Source: Holophaga foetida DSM 6591 (GTDB lineage Bacteria > Acidobacteriota > Holophagae > Holophagales > Holophagaceae). Taken from it: a DNA stretch of 64,000 bases. The notes below the pieces were generated by a model, which worked only from the letters and a program-made list of their open reading frames with translations, was not told the DNA's origin and searched no databases. Positions 54,339 to 61,680 of this stretch are shown one piece after another (position 1 is the stretch's first letter; the number at the start of each line of letters is the position of its first letter). Both the position numbers and the translations under genes were made by a program. The DNA lies in the NCBI RefSeq assembly GCF_000242615.2, contig NZ_KI912268.1:1381725-1445724 (forward strand). The letters run 5' to 3'.

Positions 54339-54950
54339 CTACTTGGTGGTGCCTTGACCCTGGGATCCGATCAAGGTCCGGATGGACTGGAAAATGATCT
54401 GGGGATCCAGGGGGAGAGCCGGCCTCTGGTCGCAGTTCATCGCGGAGAGGAACGCAGCGTGCTGCATGGTGCCAACGAAAAGAACCAGGAGATGCTCGGC
54501 TGGCACATCCTTTCGAATGTCCCCGGACGCGGCCCCCTGAGCGATGGCATCCAGCACGAACTTTCGAGTGCGCAGGACGAAGGCATAGATCTGCTCGGCA
54601 GCCGCCTCAGGAAGAGCTTTGGAAAATTGATCCGAGAAGATAAGGCGCGCCACACCACCATGTCGGGTCACCGCCTGGATCCTTGCCACGAAGAGTTGTG
54701 AAAGGCGCTCCAGTGGCGGAAGGGCTTCATCTGGGAATGTCTTTCCCATCAACTCGAGCACGCGCTCGCCTACCGCACACAGGATCTCTTCTCGCGACGC
54801 GAAATGCCGAAAGGGCGCACCGGATGAAACTCCCAGTTCTTTCGCAAGCGCCGTAGTAGTGAGTGATGAGATACCGCGGTCGCCAATGATGCGGATGGCC
54901 GCGTCGGCGATTTCGATTCGGTTGAGGGTCGTGGTGCGTTTTCCTGGCAT
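54339..54950 (-). CDS. TetR-family transcriptional regulator
   Basis: A 203-residue regulator (212 if the ATG at 54977 is used). The HTH is IEIADAAIRIIGDRGISSLT plus TTALAKELGVSSGAPFRHFA. Its place ahead of the membrane fusion gene (123-bp gap, same strand) makes it the likely main controller of the pump operon. No sequence clue to the inducer. Confidence 0.9.
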   Translation of the reverse strand: MPGKRTTTLNRIEIADAAIRIIGDRGISSLTTTALAKELGVSSGAPFRHFASREEILCAVGERVLELMGKTFPDEALPPLERLSQLFVARIQAVTRHGGVARLIFSDQFSKALPEAAAEQIYAFVLRTRKFVLDAIAQGAASGDIRKDVPAEHLLVLFVGTMQHAAFLSAMNCDQRPALPLDPQIIFQSIRTLIGSQGQGTTK

Positions 54951-55018
54951 CAGTGGTTGCTCGTGAAGTGGAAACATGGAGCAGGATGGCCGGTACTACG
55001 AGGCCTGAAAATAGTGTA

Positions 55019-55032
55019 AGTAAGTTATTACT
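55019..55032 (-). promoter_or_regulatory. Small palindrome upstream of the TetR gene
   Basis: AGTAA-GTTA-TTACT lies about 45 bp ahead of the upstream TetR start. It is short and AT-rich; a TetR operator is possible but unproven. Confidence 0.3.
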
Positions 55033-55121
55033 CTCGTCAAGAGGATTCGGAACAGCTTTCTGATCTACCAGGCACGCTTTCGGTTCCTGTTCCTCCGGCG
55101 CCGCTCCTTCCTGAAGTTCCA

Positions 55122-55134
55122 TATTGAATCAGCG
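55122..55134. repeat. Terminal inverted repeat, left (partner at 58588-58600)
   Basis: TATTGAATCAGCG is the exact reverse complement of CGCTGATTCAATA at 58588-58600. The stop codon of the transposase fragment falls inside it, as expected for an IS end. Confidence 0.5.
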
Positions 55135-55662
55135 AGAGTCCCCTTGATCTGCTTGGGTTTGTCGCAGAAGCGGGAGCAAATCCTCTCTCCGGCGAATGTT
55201 GCGCTCCTTGGTGAAGGGGGTGAAGCAGGTGATGAGGCGCTCTCCAGGGAAGTCGGGATGCTGGACCTCGGCTACCTGATGGGTGTCGAACAGGCTGGGG
55301 GTGATCACCCTGGCCTCGGCCAGCTTCCGGACACTGGCCGACTTCAGGGCTGTGATCCAGTCCAGGCCGATAGGCTCCAACTCCTTGTGGATGGTGGTCT
55401 CGGAAACCATTCCTCGATCCCCCACCAGCACCACATGATCCATTCCGAACCGGACCTTGAGTTTGTCGATCTGACTCCCTACAGTCTTGTGGTCGTTGAT
55501 AGCGCCATCGAACACCTCCACCGCCACCGGAGCGCCCTCCGCACTGCACAGCAGTTCATAGGTGAACTGCATCCGGTCGCCTCGGTGGTCCCGGCTGTAG
55601 CCGAACTTGACCAACCTCCTCGACTGGCTCACGCACGCCCTCCATGCGAACATCGAAGGCAA
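55129..55662 (-). pseudogene. Transposase fragment, IS1634/IS4-superfamily
   Basis: Codons from about 55612 read FGYSRDHRGDRMQFTYELL, then AVEVFDGAINDHKT and VVLVGDRGMVSETTI, the central DDE region of IS1634-type transposases (second Asp in GDRGM). The N-terminal third is absent, and the C-terminus stops early (QADQGDSR) within the inverted repeat. It cannot encode an active enzyme. Confidence 0.82.
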
Positions 55663-55734
55663 GCAAGCTCCAACCCTCGCCTGAGCTTGGGGTGGGAAAG
55701 TGTTCGGACCACTGTGGAGGCCTGAACGCTTGGA

Positions 55735-56556
55735 CTAAAACGATATTGGATCATTGGTCTGATCCCCGAAGAGTAGCCAATTAAGCGAAAGTCCTGCTGC
55801 GATTGCTAGTCGGGCAATTTGATCAAAATTTAATGTGCGCTTTCCGCCTAGAAACTCGCGAAGGCTGCTTTCTGAGACCTCTGCTTTGGCCGCAAGCGCC
55901 TTCAGATCAATCTGGGCTCTCAAGATTTGTTCCAGTCTCCGCCTACGATCAGTGTTGTCCGCGCTGGGCAACCCATCGTCGCGCATATCAGCGCCGAGGA
56001 TTGGGTCGTGACCCGGCAAGTATTCTCGTTGACCTGGAAACAGGTGCAACTTCGCTGGCTCCGGAGCAAAGAACACACTCTCACCCTTCTCCCCAAAGAG
56101 CAGCCAGGAGGGTGATTTGTTGGCTGCATGAGCAACTCGCATGGCCTCATCGATGGTGAAACTATCATTTCGCCCTTTCTTGGCCTCTTCTAGGTAGAGG
56201 ATGTTGACGCTACACCGCTCTGCAAAGTCGCCAAGGTCGGGCTGGCCCTCAAGGATTTGTCGCAGACGGGCTCGTCGAGCCTTCACCAGTTGCACCAACT
56301 TGTCTTCGGAGCTGTCAGGGGGCGGCCCCTGACCAGCGACCAACCATTCCAAGGGAACCTTGAGGGCCTTAGAGAGGGCAACAAGGGCGCTTCCACCGGG
56401 ATTGCGCGATGTTGTTTCCCATCTAGCGATGCTCGCCTTGGCCACATCAACCGCAGTTCCTAGCCCTTCTTGGGTGAGTCCGCGATGCTTTCTGGCGGCG
56501 CGGATCCGTTCACCAATGGTCTCGAATGATTCCGAATGGTTATTTTTATCTTGCAT
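55735..56556 (-). CDS. XRE-family regulator with three tandem HTH-like domains
   Basis: A 273-residue protein. HTH1 (residues 13-74) is a canonical XRE domain (ARKHRGLTQEGLGTAVDVAK) ending LEWLVAG. Two more repeats lie at 95-156 and 205-265; each begins R-x-R-x-x-x-I-L and ends with NKSPSWLLFGE or GLSLNWLLFGD. This suggests triplication of an HTH unit. It is divergent from a Ner-like gene with only 42 bp between starts, the layout of a phage-type repressor switch. A short acidic linker (161-200) could be a cleavage or dimer region. Confidence 0.8.
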   Translation of the reverse strand: MQDKNNHSESFETIGERIRAARKHRGLTQEGLGTAVDVAKASIARWETTSRNPGGSALVALSKALKVPLEWLVAGQGPPPDSSEDKLVQLVKARRARLRQILEGQPDLGDFAERCSVNILYLEEAKKGRNDSFTIDEAMRVAHAANKSPSWLLFGEKGESVFFAPEPAKLHLFPGQREYLPGHDPILGADMRDDGLPSADNTDRRRRLEQILRAQIDLKALAAKAEVSESSLREFLGGKRTLNFDQIARLAIAAGLSLNWLLFGDQTNDPISF

Positions 56557-56598
56557 GAAGGTTCCCGATGGTTATCCTTGATGTCAAGGAGGTGACTT

Positions 56599-56841
56599 AT
56601 GTTACCTCATCCGCCAGGATGGCATCCCGAAGATACCAAAGCGGCCCTGCGAAAGTTGGGGTGGACCCAGCAACGTATCGCCGACGAACTCGACCTTTGC
56701 CGACGAACGGTCCTTCTGACCATCCAGAACGGGCGGTCGGAGTGTGTCTGCGAGTTCATCTCAAAGCTACTTGGCGTTCAGCCCCAGGACATATGGCCGT
56801 CCCGATATCGACTGGTCAGAACCCGCCCCAAGGACGAGTAA
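56599..56841 (+). CDS. Ner/Nlp-like HTH regulator
   Basis: An 80-residue DNA-binding protein resembling Mu Ner: PPGWHPEDTKAALRKLGWTQ, the HTH QRIADELDLCRRTVLLTIQN and the closing LGVQPQDIWPSRYR. In Mu, Ner represses early and c-repressor transcription during lytic growth. Its divergent pairing with the XRE gene and the transposase gene 60 bp downstream fit that logic. Confidence 0.85.
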   Translation: MLPHPPGWHPEDTKAALRKLGWTQQRIADELDLCRRTVLLTIQNGRSECVCEFISKLLGVQPQDIWPSRYRLVRTRPKDE

Positions 56842-56848
56842 CCCACAA

Positions 56849-56877
56849 CAAAAAAGCGGGGTTGCAGCCCCGCTTGT
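56849..56877. terminator. GC hairpin between the Ner-like and transposase genes
   Basis: AAGCGGGG-TTGCAG-CCCCGCTT forms an 8-bp stem. The long A-run on its left gives a good T-tail only for minus-strand transcripts; for plus-strand transcription it may attenuate rather than end the message. Confidence 0.5.
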
Positions 56878-56901
56878 AGCCCGCCACTGCCGTGGCAAGG
56901 A

Positions 56902-58371
56902 GTGCTTGTGAACGCTAAAAGGAAGTATGGCGCCCGCCAGGCGCCTAGGCAAGCCACGCCAGAAAAAGCCTCGTTTATGGATCACTTCCGGGGACTGCTA
57001 ACGAGCTGGGAGCCAGCATTCAAGCAATTTCGGACCTTTGAACGGGTCGTGAATGCAGTGGTTGGCCTTTTGGTGTGCCAGGGAAGGGGAACGTTAACTA
57101 ACTCGATTATGTATCGAGGCCAAGAGCAGGCCGATTGGAGTGCAGACTACAAGGCTTTCAATCGCTCCGAGTGGAAGGCCTCGGAACTCTTCAGGGCGGT
57201 GCTTCTTGAGGCGATCAAGGAACAGCCCGTCAAGGCACCCCTGGTGCTGGCCATGGATGACACCAGCCTCCCGAAGACTGGAACAAAGATTCCCCAGGCT
57301 CGATGGTGTCATGATCCGCTGGCCCCGAAATTCCTGGATATGCCCATTCAGTGGGGCATTCGAATGCTGCACGCGGCCATCATCGTCCCGAACTACATCA
57401 ATCACAGACCTCTGGCACTCAGCGTGGCTTTTGAGCCCATCCCCGCAGTCGAGAAGGTCAAAAACAAGGAAGGCCTATCTGAGGCGGAATTGGCAGCTCT
57501 CGAAGCTGCCAAAAAGGAAGCAAGCCTAACAACGCGGGCAGTCCGTTTGATCGCAAACATCCGGAAGTCACTGGATGAGAGCGGTGAAAAGCGAAGGAAG
57601 CTCCTCATCGTCGCGGACAGCAGTTTCACCAATGGGGCCACGATTGCTCATTTGCCTGCAAACACAGAGTTCATCGGGCGTTTCAGAAAGAATGCCCGCA
57701 TCTATGCACCCACCGAAAAAAAGGAAGGGAAAAGGATTTATGGCGAAGTCCTCCCAACACCGGAGCAGTTTCGGCAGGATCTGGAGATCCCATTTCAGAG
57801 CGTAGAACTCCATTACGGGGGTGGCCTCCGGGAAATCCGATTCAAGGAAATTCAGAATGTTCTCTGGAAGGATGGGACACGTGGGCAGGTGATGCGCCTC
57901 CTCATCGTGATGCCCATTCCTTACAAAGTGGTTGGCCGCAGAAAGCGAGGCTACAACAACCCCGCCTATCTCTTGACCACTGACCTAACGTCACCCGCCG
58001 CCCAGCTCGTTCAGGCCTATCTGGACCGTTGGCAGATCGAAGTGCTGCACCGGGATTTGAAGGCGGGCATCGGAGTGGGTCAGGTGCAGGCTTTCAGCCA
58101 TGCGGCAAACGAGAGGGTTCACGGTGCGACAGTAGCGGCCTACTCGATGCTCAATCTTGCCGGTCTTCGCACATTCAATGGGAAGCGAACCAAGGACTAT
58201 CCTGATCTGCCAGCTTGGCGGAAGCGAAAGCCACCTATGCGACCCAGCCAGCATGACTTGGTGTCGATGTTGCGAAACAACCTCACAGACGTGTGGACTC
58301 AAGAGCAGCGGCGAATGAGGCGCCCAAAAGGCTGGGTGCTCTCTCACCACGAGACCTACCAGGCCGCTTGA
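56902..58371 (+). CDS. IS4-type DDE transposase
   Basis: A 489-residue protein that looks intact. First Asp in VLAMDDTSLPKTG, second in LLIVADSSFTNGA, and the IS4 signature Tyr-x2-Arg-x3-Glu-x6-Lys in YLDRWQIEVLHRDLKAGIG. The N-terminal region resembles DDE_5/IS701-like enzymes. GTG and ATG starts are both possible near 56902-56908. It follows the Ner-like gene on the same strand. Codon use is less GC-biased than the flagellar genes. Confidence 0.85.
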   Translation: MLVNAKRKYGARQAPRQATPEKASFMDHFRGLLTSWEPAFKQFRTFERVVNAVVGLLVCQGRGTLTNSIMYRGQEQADWSADYKAFNRSEWKASELFRAVLLEAIKEQPVKAPLVLAMDDTSLPKTGTKIPQARWCHDPLAPKFLDMPIQWGIRMLHAAIIVPNYINHRPLALSVAFEPIPAVEKVKNKEGLSEAELAALEAAKKEASLTTRAVRLIANIRKSLDESGEKRRKLLIVADSSFTNGATIAHLPANTEFIGRFRKNARIYAPTEKKEGKRIYGEVLPTPEQFRQDLEIPFQSVELHYGGGLREIRFKEIQNVLWKDGTRGQVMRLLIVMPIPYKVVGRRKRGYNNPAYLLTTDLTSPAAQLVQAYLDRWQIEVLHRDLKAGIGVGQVQAFSHAANERVHGATVAAYSMLNLAGLRTFNGKRTKDYPDLPAWRKRKPPMRPSQHDLVSMLRNNLTDVWTQEQRRMRRPKGWVLSHHETYQAA

Positions 58372-58389
58372 TCCGCCACGCATAACTAG

Positions 58390-58428
58390 GAAGCTCCCGA
58401 ATGCCCCGAAAGGGGCTGCGGGAGCTTC
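58390..58428 (+). terminator. Hairpin after the transposase gene
   Basis: GAAGCTCCCG/CGGGAGCTTC with an inner CCCC/GGGG, 18 bp past the stop. No long T-run, so it could be a terminator or an end structure of the element. Confidence 0.55.
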
Positions 58429-58587
58429 TGGACATGTAACAACAGGGCGAACAAGAAATCGAAAAAGATCGATCTGACCCTGCCTGAAGCCGACCTGGGA
58501 ATGACTACCAGAGGGAATGTCACCCGTTGGCGCCAGCGTGCGGAACCTTCGCTGGAAAAAACGGTGACATGTCACGAGACCCGAAGC

Positions 58588-58600
58588 CGCTGATTCAATA
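58588..58600. repeat. Terminal inverted repeat, right (partner at 55122-55134)
   Basis: CGCTGATTCAATA, exact complement of the left copy 3.5 kb away. Together they would bound the transposon remains. Confidence 0.5.
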
Positions 58601-58650
58601 GGGGAGCCGTCGGAACCCTAATTCCCACGGTCGTGGTGGTCCCGAAAAAG

Positions 58651-58695
58651 GTCCAAACTCCAGAAAAAGGACCTGGAGAAATCCAGGTCCTTTTT
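58651..58695 (-). terminator. Second copy of the tRNA-Val terminator, inverted
   Basis: Read on the minus strand, a 13-bp stem AAAAAGGACCTGG/CCAGGTCCTTTTT is followed by CTGGAGTTTGGAC, identical to 46480-46524 except that the 6-base loop is reversed. It is not linked to an RNA gene here. Confidence 0.7.
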
Positions 58696-58794
58696 GCATT
58701 GAACCGCCACACCTTTTTTCGGAAAGGGGCCGTGTTCCGAACTTGTCCTGAAAGCCTTTGCGGAAGGAGTGCACAAGCATCCGCGAACTGGGCC

Positions 58795-59799
58795 TCAGTT
58801 CGTATTGCGAGGCCCCTTGGCCTGAAGGGCAATGGATTCCAACGCCTGGATGTCCTCCGCATCGGCGGCCAGAGCCTCCGCCTCCCGGCGCTTCTCATCA
58901 AAGCGTTCAAAGCGCTCGTGGACAATGGCCCTCATCGTCTCGTGGCTGACACTGCCGACATGGGTCAGCACAGGGCGGTCGTTGAAGGCCAGCAGGCGGT
59001 CCACCTGCTCGCGCCAATACGCCAAGCTGAGGGGCTTCCGGTCCTTGACGCGCAATTCGGCTTGCTCCAGGAAGATCACCACCAAGCGGTTCAAGGTGTC
59101 CACCTCGTCGACGGTCAGGTAGTTCTTGGCGACCACGACGTCCAGCTTGCGGACCCAAGGGCCACTCCATGACCTCAGGGCCATGTTGGGTGCTTCGGGA
59201 TCAGCCCTGGCCACCACCAGTTCCGCCGCAGTCTTCTCGGTGACCGCGTAGAGCAGCTTGTTCTGGACCTCCGCGAAGAAGAGATGGGCACTGGCATCGT
59301 TGGCCCGGTAGTCGTCGCTGAGAGCGAAGAGATCCCGCACCTTCTGATAAAAGCGCTTTTCCGAAGCCCGGATCTCCCGGATCCGTGCTAGCAGCTCATC
59401 GAAGTAATCCCATCCGCCGGGGTTCTTGAGCCGTTCGTCATCCATGACGAAGCCCTTCACCAAGTATTCGGCCAAGTGGGCCGTAGCCCACTGGCGGAAC
59501 TGCGTGCCCCTCGGGGATCGCACCCGGTAGCCGATGGCCAGGATCATGGGCAAGTTGTAAAGTTTGACTCTGTAGTTCTTGCCATCAGCGGCAGTTGTCA
59601 AGGATTCCTTGACAACTGCCCCCTGGCCCAGCTCCCCTTCCTCCAGGATGTTCCGGGCGTGAAGGCTCACGTTCTGCTTGGTGGTAGCGAACAGCTCTGC
59701 GATGGCCGCCTGAGAGAGCCAGACTGTGCCCCCTTCAGCACGGAGCTGGACCTGGGCTTGGCCATCCTCGGTCCGATAGAGCACGACATCTTCACTCAT
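58795..59799 (-). CDS. RhuM family protein
   Basis: A 334-residue protein. VWLSQAAIAELFATTKQNVS is the N-terminal HTH-like part, NLPMILAIGYRVRSPRGTQF the RhuM core, and the C-terminal FIC/DOC-adjacent segment (LFFAEVQNKLLYAVTEKTAAEL onward) is typical. RhuM proteins are named after Salmonella pathogenicity island 3 and are now often found in defence islands; the activity is not established. Its ATG overlaps the stop of a short ParE-like gene (ATGA). Confidence 0.88.
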   Translation of the reverse strand: MSEDVVLYRTEDGQAQVQLRAEGGTVWLSQAAIAELFATTKQNVSLHARNILEEGELGQGAVVKESLTTAADGKNYRVKLYNLPMILAIGYRVRSPRGTQFRQWATAHLAEYLVKGFVMDDERLKNPGGWDYFDELLARIREIRASEKRFYQKVRDLFALSDDYRANDASAHLFFAEVQNKLLYAVTEKTAAELVVARADPEAPNMALRSWSGPWVRKLDVVVAKNYLTVDEVDTLNRLVVIFLEQAELRVKDRKPLSLAYWREQVDRLLAFNDRPVLTHVGSVSHETMRAIVHERFERFDEKRREAEALAADAEDIQALESIALQAKGPRNTN

Positions 59800-59894
59800 C
59801 GGGTGGTCTCCAGTTCCAGGCAGGGAAGATTCCCCAAGATCTCGCGCATTTCACGGCGGGCTCGTGTCGTGAAATGGATGTTCAACGGTGCCAT
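59796..59894 (-). pseudogene. Cut-down ParE/RelE toxin (N-terminal 20 residues plus foreign tail)
   Basis: A 32-codon frame starting at the ATG inside the antitoxin end: MAPLNIHFTTRARREMREIL resembles the first strand and helix of ParE/RelE toxins; a non-matching GNLPCLELETTR ends it at the RhuM start. The overlap of 13 bases with the antitoxin gene is classic for a toxin-antitoxin operon. The catalytic or gyrase-binding part is lost, so the toxin should be inactive. Confidence 0.6.
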
Positions 59895-60145
59895 GTGGCA
59901 AGCTCCGCCTTGATCTCCTCCCAAGAATGCATACGACCTTCCGCGATATCCCGTTCGCCTTCGCTCAAGCCCTCGATGATCTGAGCGCGGCGAGCCATCG
60001 CCTCGAAGCTGGCCACATCCATGAGCACCCCAGCGGCCTTTCCATGTTCAGTGATGACCATGAGTTCACGATCCTGGCGAAGTTCGTCAAGGATCTTGCC
60101 TGGTTGGCGTTTGATATCGGTAATGGGAACGAGGCGTGGAAGCAT
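59882..60145 (-). CDS. Phd/YefM-type antitoxin
   Basis: An 87-residue antitoxin. The N-terminal RLVPITDIKRQPGKILDEL and VITEHGKAAGVLMDVASFEA are the DNA-binding fold; GLSEGERDIAEGRMHSWEEI is the toxin-wrapping tail. It appears intact although its toxin is truncated, leaving it as an orphan that may still regulate transcription of rhuM. Confidence 0.88.
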   Translation of the reverse strand: MLPRLVPITDIKRQPGKILDELRQDRELMVITEHGKAAGVLMDVASFEAMARRAQIIEGLSEGERDIAEGRMHSWEEIKAELATWHR

Positions 60146-60169
60146 TTGGCACCACCTTTAGTACCCAAG

Positions 60170-60262
60170 TTCGCACTTTATGCAGCCTCGCGCAAGATGC
60201 CACATCCATGAGCAACCCGAGCCTTACCATCTACGCCCCCCCGACAGACCTTCCAGCCTGGA
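60170..60262 (-). pseudogene. Second Phd antitoxin relic
   Basis: On the minus strand, GGTAAGGCTCGGGTTGCTC followed by ATGGATGTGGC echoes the antitoxin codons for HGKAAGVLMDVA at 59996-60040 but with a frame shift and no start. It suggests a partial duplication of the antitoxin gene just upstream of the intact copy. Confidence 0.4.
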
Positions 60263-60291
60263 ATACTCAAGGAAGAAGAGGGGATTGAACG

Positions 60292-61680
60292 ATGACAGAC
60301 CTGGCTCTGGATGCCCAGTTTGCAGTCATGGGGCAATGGCACCGTCCCGAGGAGCCCGGAAAAGTCCTTCACGGACAGCTCAGCCGCTCACCGAAAGGAG
60401 TGGAACTGAAGCTGGATGGGGCGTTCTGCGAGGTGGAGGAGGCCTTCGAGGGCCAGTTGCACGCGTACCCCATCATCCACGGCGTCAGCGAGGATTTCGG
60501 AGCCGTAACCCTCCTGCAGGCACACCAGTCCGGGCTATCGAGGCACATCCGCCCCACCGGGGTGCAGGTCTTCGAAAAGATCGGGGCTTGGGCACTTCTG
60601 GTCGGAGGGCACGTTTCCCTGTCCCACCTGTACCCCAGGATGCGATTCCGGATTCCCGGTCTGCACCTCTGGCTGGCCCGCCCTCTGGTGAAACGGTCTT
60701 TGGAGATGAACCCTGACTCTGACGAAAAGAACTGGGTGTACCGGATCGCGGAGCTGGATGCGTGGAGCACGCGAATCCAGTGCATTGGCGCAACCCTGGA
60801 CTGGGAGATCGTCGGCCGCGAGACCAACACCAGGGATCCCTATTCGGGAATCCAGCTGGAGGTCTCCGGGTGGACAACGCTGCGGCCCGATTCCCCCAAG
60901 CCCCTGGAATGGTATCTGGAACAGCAGGACAAGATCGCCTTCATGCTGGCCTGGCTGGCCGGGAGCACCATGTCCGCCGACCAGATCGAGGCCTTCGTTG
61001 ACGAATCCCCCAACAGAGCCTCCCTGCTGCTGAAGAATGACCGAACCCCATGCGCCTTTGATCGGCTCTGGAAGTTCTTCCTGCCGAGATCGGCCACGGG
61101 TATGGAATTGAACGAAATCGTCTCCCGATGGTTCAACGTCTTTCCCGAGATCGAGAAGCCATGCAGACTGGCCCACAGCATCTTCGCCTCCGAGAACTTG
61201 TGGATCAACCTCAAGTTTCTCATGTGGATACAGGCGCTGGAGGGATTGCATCACGGCATGGAGGACGCTGTCCTCATGGACACCTTGCCCAAGGACGTCC
61301 CGCTGCCCACCTCGAAGAAGAAGCGGCAACCGCTTCAGGAGCGCCTTGATGCCCTGGCCGCCATAGTGCCCCAACCCTATCGCCATTGGGTTCTAGGTGC
61401 TGAGGATACGATCCCCCACACCTGGATCAGGACTCGCAACTATTACACCCATTGGTACAAGGATCAGGAGGAAGGGACCCTGAGTGTCCAGGAGATGCAT
61501 GTGGCCAATGTCCGGATGGAACACCTGAGCCGAGCCCTGTTCCTGGTCCTAATGGGTGTCTCCGGCGAGGCCTTGGCGGCAACGGTCAAGGGGTCGAGCG
61601 AAACGGCTCAGGAACTGCTGGGAATCAATGCCGCTCAGGTGAAAAACAGGTTTGTCGTTCATGCCTCCGCCATGGAATAG
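60292..61680 (+). CDS. ApeA-like HEPN anti-phage protein
   Basis: A 462-residue protein. The N-terminal part (residues 1-290; GQLSRSPKGVELKLDGAF, DFGAVTLLQAHQSG and LRPDSPKPLEWYLEQQDKIA) matches ApeA N-terminal domains, and the C-terminal part is a HEPN domain with the ribonuclease motif Arg-x4-His at Arg382-His387 (RNYYTH). ApeA proteins abort phage infection, probably by RNA cleavage. The last codons (VVHASAME, stop) are supplied by repeat element F, so the natural C-terminus may differ. RhuM and antitoxin neighbours suggest a small defence island. Confidence 0.8.
   Translation: MTDLALDAQFAVMGQWHRPEEPGKVLHGQLSRSPKGVELKLDGAFCEVEEAFEGQLHAYPIIHGVSEDFGAVTLLQAHQSGLSRHIRPTGVQVFEKIGAWALLVGGHVSLSHLYPRMRFRIPGLHLWLARPLVKRSLEMNPDSDEKNWVYRIAELDAWSTRIQCIGATLDWEIVGRETNTRDPYSGIQLEVSGWTTLRPDSPKPLEWYLEQQDKIAFMLAWLAGSTMSADQIEAFVDESPNRASLLLKNDRTPCAFDRLWKFFLPRSATGMELNEIVSRWFNVFPEIEKPCRLAHSIFASENLWINLKFLMWIQALEGLHHGMEDAVLMDTLPKDVPLPTSKKKRQPLQERLDALAAIVPQPYRHWVLGAEDTIPHTWIRTRNYYTHWYKDQEEGTLSVQEMHVANVRMEHLSRALFLVLMGVSGEALAATVKGSSETAQELLGINAAQVKNRFVVHASAME

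Larger units (their letters stand above)
58430..58794. other. Gap between the transposase and RhuM genes with remnants
   Basis: Bases 58453-58590 can be read on the plus strand without stop (KKSKKIDLTLPEADLG onward) but have no start, and look like a gene relic. The right inverted repeat CGCTGATTCAATA lies at 58588-58600. An inverted second copy of the tRNA-Val terminator and 13 bp of its flank lies at 58651-58695. The rest shows nothing I recognise. Confidence 0.5.

Noticed and set aside
46480..58695. Direct att repeats of an integrative element at tRNA-Val
   Set aside because: The two copies are inverted, not direct, and no integrase gene lies between them, so a simple att pair is not supported.
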